From positions 29,634,709-29,698,708 of the forward strand of contig NC_132896.1 of the NCBI RefSeq assembly GCF_030463535.1: 64,000 bases of DNA, given 5' to 3'. This stretch comes from Salminus brasiliensis (Eukaryota; Chordata; Actinopteri; Characiformes; Bryconidae). The translations under genes and the position numbers were made by a program. Below, one piece after another: positions 57,140 to 64,000 of the stretch. The notes beneath the pieces were generated by a model, which had not been told where the DNA came from, did no database searches, and saw only the letters and a program-made list of their open reading frames with translations. The first letter of the stretch is position 1. Every line of letters starts with the position of its first letter.

Positions 57140-57310
57140 TTCATTGAGGTCGATGCTGTAGAAGAACCATTTTTGCCTTAAATGTAAATGTAAACCTCTA
57201 AAAGGTTCTTCACACATATAGCTCTTACAGAAATGGAACCTAAAATGGTTCTTAAATGGCGTTTCTCAAAGAGCCCTTCATTGCACCTTTATTTTTTTAA
57301 GAGTGCAGAA
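57140..57310. repeat. 'GGTTCTT...AAGAACC' palindromic repeat
   Basis: Carries 'gtagaagaaccatttttgcc', 'aaaaggttcttcacacat' and 'ctcaaagagcccttcattgc', the hallmarks of the short palindromic family also at 3441-3565, 28476-29010, 22220-22560 and 49590-49700. Confidence 0.6.
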
Positions 57311-58348
57311 GGTTTTTTTGCAGGAATGTACATGAACCTTGTGACTGGGTCTTAAAGACTGAGTCTGCTTTGCTTTTATTCGTTTACATTTCTTGGTTCC
57401 ACTTCCCAAGAACTGTATATCTGAATGAGAACATATGGGCTGTCGGGGGGCTGTCAGGGGGGGTTGCTGGGGGGCTGCTGGGGAAGAAATGTTTCAGGAA
57501 ATACCAACTTTTTTTTCTCAAATGGAGAAGCTGACTGACATTCCACATGAGAGTGTCCTGAAAAAAAGTGGTCGTAGCGTAAATGCTTAGCGTGCATTGA
57601 AATTCAGGTACTCCATCCACGCCCGAGACTCTGCTGGCCAGATGTGTGAGGGAGGAAAGTAAAGTAGGAGAAGGGGAAGTGTCGGCCATCTCCGATTGCT
57701 TGCCTGTTGTGTGTTCTCTGTGTGTAGGGAATGATGAGGGGGGGAGCTGAAAATGAGAGTGTATTTAGATGGGAAGGAATTGGAATCCCAGTTCTTTGGC
57801 CTGTCGCTGGACTACTTAGCCCGTCTGTAAGGCAGCACTGCTTAAAAAATGACTCCGTTTGGCCACGAGGTAAGCAGGAGAGACGTTTACTCTGCGGTTG
57901 TGTGCACTCCCCATTATATTATTTTCCGAGAAAATAGGGCACTTGGACATCTGCCTAGAAGTTGGGTCCAGATTTGCCAAATCTCGCTCTGTCTGGGAAA
58001 TGGAACGGGCTCCTTGCTCGCAGCAGAAACAACCATGTGTGTTTTTTGTATATATAAGGGGTTCCTCAACAGTTCTTCACTAAAGGCAGTGGTGCTACAT
58101 AAAACCAGGACACCTTGGAGAACCATACGGATGCCAAAATATTCATTTAATGTTCTTACCTACTATAAGCATCTCATGATGTTGGCCATGTTAACTAGAT
58201 TTAAGGCATTCCCTGTTGGCCCACACATCATGAGTTTTGTAAAGAAAAAATGTCAGATTGAAATTGTGTCAAAACACCATCAGATGACCTCATGAATCCA
58301 TTTAGGAGTTTTGTGACTCATTGTCTGTCTGTCTCGCTGTCTACACTT

Positions 58349-58816
58349 TGTGAGCACTACTTCTAATGAATGCATTCAGCTACTTTACGTTGTACCCATT
58401 GCTGACACAGATGTGCAAACAGCTTGTCTAGGCCCTGTAGAGAAGTACTGCCAGCAGAATAGGACTCTCTAGAGCAGATAAGCATGAACCTATTGGCACC
58501 ATGCTGCCTAATGCCGGGTGTGGGCTAGAGGGGTATAAAGCCCCCCAGCATTGAGCTGTGGAGCAGTTGAAGAACTGTGTTCTCTGGAATGATGGACGGT
58601 GCTCCATCCAGTACGCTTGGGATGAAGTTCGGGATGATCCTGACCTCACTAATGCTCTTGTCGTTGAATGCAATTGTGCAATCAGACCCTCACAGCAATG
58701 CTTCAGAATCAAAAAGAAAGTTACTCCAACAAAAGCAGGATAAACTTCTTTAACACCCTCAATTTCAGAAGGAACAAGAAATGAGCCGGCGTCCCAATAC
58801 TTTTGTCCATGTAGTG
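58349..58816 (-). mobile_element. MITE-like element, near full length
   Basis: Reverse-oriented copy. It ends at 'caatacttttgtccatgtagtg' and contains, reversed, every internal block of the family: 'ttactccaacaaaagcagga', 'gagctgtggagcagttg', 'gcattcagctacttta'. The left terminal motif is lost. Confidence 0.8.
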
Positions 58817-58819
58817 CAT

Positions 58820-59015
58820 CTGTCTGTTCGTCTAGCTACCTAGGTAGGCTCTGCCTGTCTTTCAAGTGGTCTAGCTTGCTAGGTAGCTAGACAGATGGAG
58901 GGATAGAGACAGGCTGCTTCATAAGCAGATAGCTAGCTCCCTAGTCTATCTGTCTGTCTGTCTGTTTATCGAGCTAGCTGTCTGTCTGTCTGTCTGTTTA
59001 TGTTCATTAGATAGT
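58820..59015. repeat. (TCTG)n / (TAGC) low-complexity tract
   Basis: Interrupted 'tctgtctgtctg' and 'agctagctagc' runs. Confidence 0.7.
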
Positions 59016-59129
59016 CTGATTGCATGTGAAGTAACATTTTGGAAGCCTTGTTTTGATTAGTGAGGACTGAATGGCTGATGATTGATACAGGCCATGATGG
59101 GCTGATGATCTCCCTGCACCCCCCCCCCC

Positions 59130-59290
59130 CCCCTTCTCATTTGGCAGGACAGAATGTGTCTTCAGCCAGAACGCTGGTGTCTCCTCAGGCTCTCCCCCAC
59201 CTAATTATCACACAGCCGCCTTCCCGAATAGGCCGTAAGCTGCTGGGTTAAAACAATAGCAGCGGGCTGGAGGGATTAGGTGACGGAGAG
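59130..59290. other. Candidate conserved non-coding element
   Basis: Unique, balanced sequence between a C-run (59108-59124) and a G/AG-rich tract; includes 'cacctaattatcacacagcc'. No coding frame is recognised. Confidence 0.25.
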
Positions 59291-59691
59291 GGGGGAGGAA
59301 GGGGGGTGGAGTGAGTGTGTATGTGTGAGTGAGAGAGAGAAAGAGTGAGGGAGAGCGAGAGAGCGAGAGAGTGAGAGAGAGAGAGCATACTCACTGTCTG
59401 GGAGGCAGCCTACTGGAGCACACTTCTCACTTCTTCTACCTTTCCCTACAAGGATATTGCATTCTTTGCGACGGAAGGCTTCTCTCAAAGTGGACCCTCA
59501 TCCCTTTTTGCTGACATCTGTCCTAGATTATGCACGTATCTGTGTATGTAAGCGGGATTATTAATCCAGCTTGAGGATTTAGCTGTTGCTTTTTTTTTTT
59601 TGCTGGGACTTTTTTTTTTTTTGCAAAGGATGCAATAAGGATAAAGAACATAGGGTTTCTTCTTCTCTGTGTGTCAGCAAAGTTCAACACC

Positions 59692-59726
59692 ATGGCTGCA
59701 TTTTACAGCTGCTTGCGAGGAAAGAA
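59692..59726 (+). CDS. Possible short first coding exon of an unidentified gene
   Basis: A start codon in a near-perfect vertebrate context (caacaccATGG) is followed by MAAFYSCLRGK and then a consensus GTAAGT donor at 59727. It is preceded by several hundred bases with an AG-rich tract (59329-59387) and poly(T) runs that could be promoter and 5' UTR. I do not recognise the peptide. The rest of the gene would lie beyond the window or in distant exons; no following exon is seen by 64000. A chance ATG-plus-donor is a real possibility. Confidence 0.25.
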
Positions 59727-59759
59727 GTAAGTCTTCTGCCTGTTGCTCAAAGCCACTTA

Positions 59760-62700
59760 GAAGGCTCCTCCATTGTTTTCCTTAGCTGATAGTGTGATCT
59801 TGAGGTCATCCGAGAATGGATTCTAACACTCTGGTGAAAGAATTGACTTGAGTCAGGCAGGTTTCTTCAGTTCAACTCTCAACGTAACTGTTGATGAACG
59901 GTCTAGTCTAACTGTTGTTGAATGTTCCTGTGAAGATCAGGGAGACGGGACGCTGAAGTAGCCTTTCTTTCGGCTTGAATAAAGAACCCTATTAGATGAT
60001 GTGCCACCAAGCAAGTCTTTGTTTATGAAAGAAGCACCGCTGTGGGCTATAACAGTGCCTTGGTTTAATTAGCTCAGTGAGGGACCCTTTCAGGAGACAA
60101 GCCTCTGCCTCATGGTGTCATGGCACGGCAAACAAAAACCTTCTTGAGTCTTGTTAAGAAGGCAGACAGCTCAGAGAGAAAGTCTTGTTTATCAAGTTGA
60201 AAGCATGTCATGCTTATCTGTTCTTTCTGCAGGACTGGTCATTTAACCACTTGTTAGTCCTTGCCCAGAACCCGTGGAGAAGCAGTAGTGGGTTTCGGTG
60301 CCAAACTGGGTCGTTTCTTGTGTTCTCCGTAGTTGTGAACTGCTGCTGGTGCTTCAGTAGTTTGTAGTGGGTCGTTTAGGGAAGTTTAGGCCATATCACA
60401 ACCTTTTATGGTTCTTGTGATAAATTATATCACCATGCCTTTCTGAGCATATCATGGCCAATATCCCTGCTTAAGGAACACTTAACGGGATGTTTCACTA
60501 AATGAGTGCATAATTAGCCGTGTTTAAGTGGATTTATTGCGATACTTAAAATAAAGAGTCCTAACTTTTGATGCCAGTCGTTTTTGTCAGTTAAACCGTT
60601 CGGACATAAATGATTTTTCTTGAAAATGGATGCACCCAAATTAATTTTCGACCAAAACTGAACAAAATCAAACAATTTGTAAAATACCAATCATGGTATT
60701 CAGCCAAATGTATTTGGCCTTGTTTTTTGCAGGTTTTCATGAATTTTGCCACTTTTTTCACCATTGCATAAATGAAATGTCTAGAAACAGGCATTCTTGG
60801 GTCGTTCCCTGAAACTTTAAAATGTTTCTGCATTTACAAAAAAATCACACCGCTGGTTGTGTATTTGATCACATCATCAATCATTATTTTTAAAGTCTTT
60901 TTTACTGAAAATGCAAATAATTTCAGTTGCTAAATGTTCAGTGCACCCCTAGTCTTGAATACCACTTTTAAATATGGTCATATTTTCTATTAAAACCATT
61001 TTAGTTCATTGTTTTAATGGTGATTGTCATGTGTGCATTTTCTTAGTACTGGTATTTGGGGGGGAAATCCAATAGAATAGAGGATCCCACCACGTTCTTA
61101 CTATTTTCAGAGTTTTAAAACCAAACAATCAGTCAATTAATGGAGAAAACAATCAGCAGAATATATAATAATATATAATATAATATATATAAATAATATT
61201 ATATTATATATAATAGAATACTTAAATATAGTTTTGGTATTTCTTATTTGTTTATTTTCAATTATATGTGTACTTCCATTAATACATTGCACTACAGTAA
61301 ATCTTTTGCCCACCAAAAAATAGTCTGTTCATTTCTTTCAGGGTCAGGTGATAATAATAATAATAATAATAAAAGGACAACAATAAAAACAACAGGATCA
61401 AGAATTGTGAAATACCGTACACTGTGATAATGTAAAATGGTAAAATTTTAGGGATGGTTATCATATCATGAAAATCTCATACCATTGCAACCCTGTGGCC
61501 ACATTTGCTTGTTTAACACTATGGAGATAGTTTAGACTCCATTAGGACCATTGGCCAGCTAGCTAAGCACTGTAAGCTATCTTAAACCATTGTACCATTG
61601 TATCACATGGTTACAATGGTAATCACCACACCACCCACTCAGCTTTTACTCAATAGAAATATGAGCATTTGTTACTTTACTTGTGAGATTACTTTACTTT
61701 ACTTCCTCCACCCTCTCAGAAACCCTTTCTGCAACGCCACCACGAACCCCCTGGTTGGGAAGACCCTGAATTTGTTCAATAAGGGGTTCAATCAAGTTGG
61801 CTTATCAGGTTGACTCACTTCTTTCTACAGCAGTTACCAATTAACCTCTTGTTGGCATCTGCTTGAAACCCCCGGAGAAGAACAATGGCCTCCACTGCAG
61901 TGAAATTCCTCCAGTGTTCCTTAGGTGTGAACTAACGGCCTCTCCTTCTCACCAGCTTCTGTGCTCCAGCCTTTTATGGTCCTGTTTGCTCCCTTGAATC
62001 TTCAACTTTGACTGTCCCACACCATGCCCAGTTTGGCAGTAGGTCTTAACAGAACATCTCCCAGAATAAAACCCATTCCGGACCCTGAATGTGTCCTGAC
62101 CCCTCTCAGCTTTGACATCTGCGCTGTCTCACAGCTGGCTTTGTTGATGTTGGTGTGTGGCGTGGACTTGGCAGCGAGAGTTGCTCTCGCTCCTCGCCTC
62201 ATCCAGATGGAACTGTTGTCTTTGCGCAGACTAATGCGCTCTGTTAAGGGGACAGCAACTTCCAGACAGGCAGAATCTGGTGGACTGAGAGCGCACCTTT
62301 ATGTAGGGTCCTGCTGTACCCACAGTTTCTACATGGTGTCCTGCTGTGGGATCAAATAGCTGGGCTGTAGTGTCCGATCCGTTTGGCCCAGCGTAGTAAC
62401 TTGCAGCGTAAAAGAACGGGAGGCTCCCTGAATCTGGAGACCGGATCTGTGGACCTTCATTTTTAAAACCCAGTAGCGCCCCCAACTGAGCTTTTTTTCT
62501 GCCAGTGCTTTTGGTCTCGACTCCTTAAGAAAAGAAAACCCTCAGCAGGGTTTGGAGGGTAGTCCAGTTAGATCTGTGGGGGTTTTCTTCATGGCAGTAG
62601 TTGAGGTCTCCTTTTGTAAGAATTCAGCATCCATGGCCCACATTTCACTGGCAGCCGCACACACCGCAACTCGTGTAGCCTTGCAGTTCTGTACCCTGAC

Positions 62701-63000
62701 ACGTAAACACTACTGCTCAACAACCCAGTCTAATTTTGTTGCGAGTGATTCACCCCTGCACGTGATGTGGGATATGCAATTTGGAATGCCAGAACCTTGT
62801 GTAAAGCCACCTAAATTATAGACTCCCAGTAACTACAATAAGGGCCTAGAGGTGGCTCGAATACAAAAATAACATGGCTGGATTCATTTGGGATATAGGA
62901 ACTGTCACAAGGACCATGGCTGATATTACAAAAGGGCAGTTTGACCCATGTAAGGGTCGAAAGTCTTGGGTCCCCCGCTCATTCATTGGTTGTTCTGAAG
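59760..63000. other. Gene-free stretch
   Basis: Mainly AT-rich unique sequence with an AT-rich block at 61155-61230 and an (AAT)n run at 61350-61372. Short open frames only; none resembles a known protein. Confidence 0.4.
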
Positions 63001-63009
63001 TTAATGGTA

Positions 63010-63379
63010 TTAAATAGAGTTGATCCTGCTTTTGTATGAATACTTTTGTCTCCACTGTCCAAGGAAAAGGCTTTCTACTAGATTTTGGAGGAGCATTGCC
63101 ATGAGGGTTTGATTGCATTCAGCGACAAGAGCGTTAGTGAAGTCAGGAAGGTGGATGATCCCAAAAGTATCAGATGGAGCACCATCCATCATACGGAGAC
63201 CACAGTTCTTCCACTGCTCCACAGCTCAAAGCTAGGGGCGTAATACCCCTCTAGCCCATGCCTGGCATTAGGCATGTTTATCCATGTGTGCATTGGCACA
63301 TGTGCCAGCAATGGGTGCATCTTAAATATCCGAATGCATTCTTTAGACTGGGTGTCCACAAACATTTGGACATATAGTA
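63010..63379 (+). mobile_element. MITE-like element, 5' truncated
   Basis: Begins inside the family at 'gagttgatcctgcttttgt' and ends with 'ccacaaacatttggacatatagt', the right terminal motif. Internal blocks are in order. Confidence 0.8.
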
Positions 63380-64000
63380 TATTTGGTGCCTATATTTGGA
63401 GGGTAAGAGGCTAATTTTGGTAACTGGAAGTACTGGAAGTGTATTTCCACCAATTAGCATTGCCTAAACTGCATGCCTGTATAGTTAACAGGAAGGCTAT
63501 TGTAGTGTACACTCTGTCCCTCAGCAGACTCAAAGTAGCAGTTGTCACATGACGGATATTTCGCATTGTGCAGGTAATTGAATTTGATTGCACATGGCCT
63601 TTATTATTCACTGTGTGGGCATGCTGTCCCTGCAAAAAGGTTTCAGAGCATACTCGTCCATGGAGTACAGGCCTAGCTGTTGTTGTTGAGAGAACCTGAT
63701 TGGCATGACCACCACTTTAGATAATGTTGTTAACTAAGTGACTTGACGTTTCTGCCGGTACTTCTTTTCTTTCTTGAATGTATTTAATGTTAGATTTATC
63801 TGCAAACCAGAGATAAAACATGGCTGAGTTGAACTGGCCATATAAAGAGATCTGGTTAAAAAAAGATAAAGGAAGGATCTTAAGAAAATTCTCAGATACT
63901 TTCTCATGAAAGTCTGTAATCTTAAGATATTTTAAAGAAAATTGTTGTGATTGTAGCCGGTTAGCTTTTAGTCTTGCCCCTGCTCACTTCCCTGGGTTTG

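Noticed and set aside
1-64000. Operons, CRISPR arrays, ribosome binding sites, prophage or plasmid features
   Set aside because: The window is vertebrate nuclear DNA with introns; tandem repeats here are microsatellites and minisatellites, not spacer arrays.

Overview
This looks like nuclear DNA of a ray-finned (teleost) fish, probably an otophysan such as a characin relative. The evidence is multi-exon genes with GT-AG introns, vertebrate proteins, dense CA/AT/TC microsatellites and many short fish-type dispersed repeats (tRNA-derived SINEs, MITE-like DNA elements, LINE 3' tails, a Tc1-like transposase relic). Species cannot be fixed from the sequence alone. 

Only three genes are well supported. 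(1) ids, iduronate 2-sulfatase, on the minus strand (39157 down to 30022): nine coding exons that join in frame to 558 residues with all key sulfatase residues. (2) and (3) Two tandem goose-type lysozyme genes on the plus strand (40697-43379 and 45823-50540). Each has five coding exons of identical lengths (4, 84, 197, 139, 134 nt), giving 185 residues with the catalytic Glu73, Asp86 and Asp97. ids and the first lysozyme are head to head, with about 1.5 kb between start codons, so three hydrolases (one lysosomal, two anti-bacterial) sit within 21 kb. 

Layout: 1-30 kb holds no exon I can support; it mixes old transposon copies with unique, balanced-composition blocks (near 1.7-2.0, 8.4-8.6, 17.6-17.8, 21.0-21.4 and 27.95-28.25 kb) that look like candidate conserved non-coding elements. 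30-39 kb is ids; 39-40.7 kb is the shared upstream region with a SINE and AT/AG satellites; 40.7-50.8 kb holds the lysozymes, whose introns carry SINE, MITE and palindromic repeats. 52.7-53.0 kb holds a cluster of CCAAT motifs and 53.3-53.5 kb a possible promoter or first exon. 53.5-64 kb has no complete gene; a very short possible first coding exon (strong start context plus GTAAGT donor) lies at 59692-59726. 

Most interesting observations: both lysozyme genes have a second, upstream, in-frame AG acceptor before exon 2 that would add a hydrophobic, signal-peptide-like N-terminus; exon 4 of the two lysozymes is far more alike than exons 3 and 5, suggesting gene conversion; the 5' splice site of ids exon 4 runs directly into a CA/GT microsatellite; there is a consensus CTCF motif in ids intron 7, a CCAAT array, and an apparently unnamed ~650 bp inverted-repeat element in a lysozyme intron. 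I found no clear evidence of a wholly new biological system.
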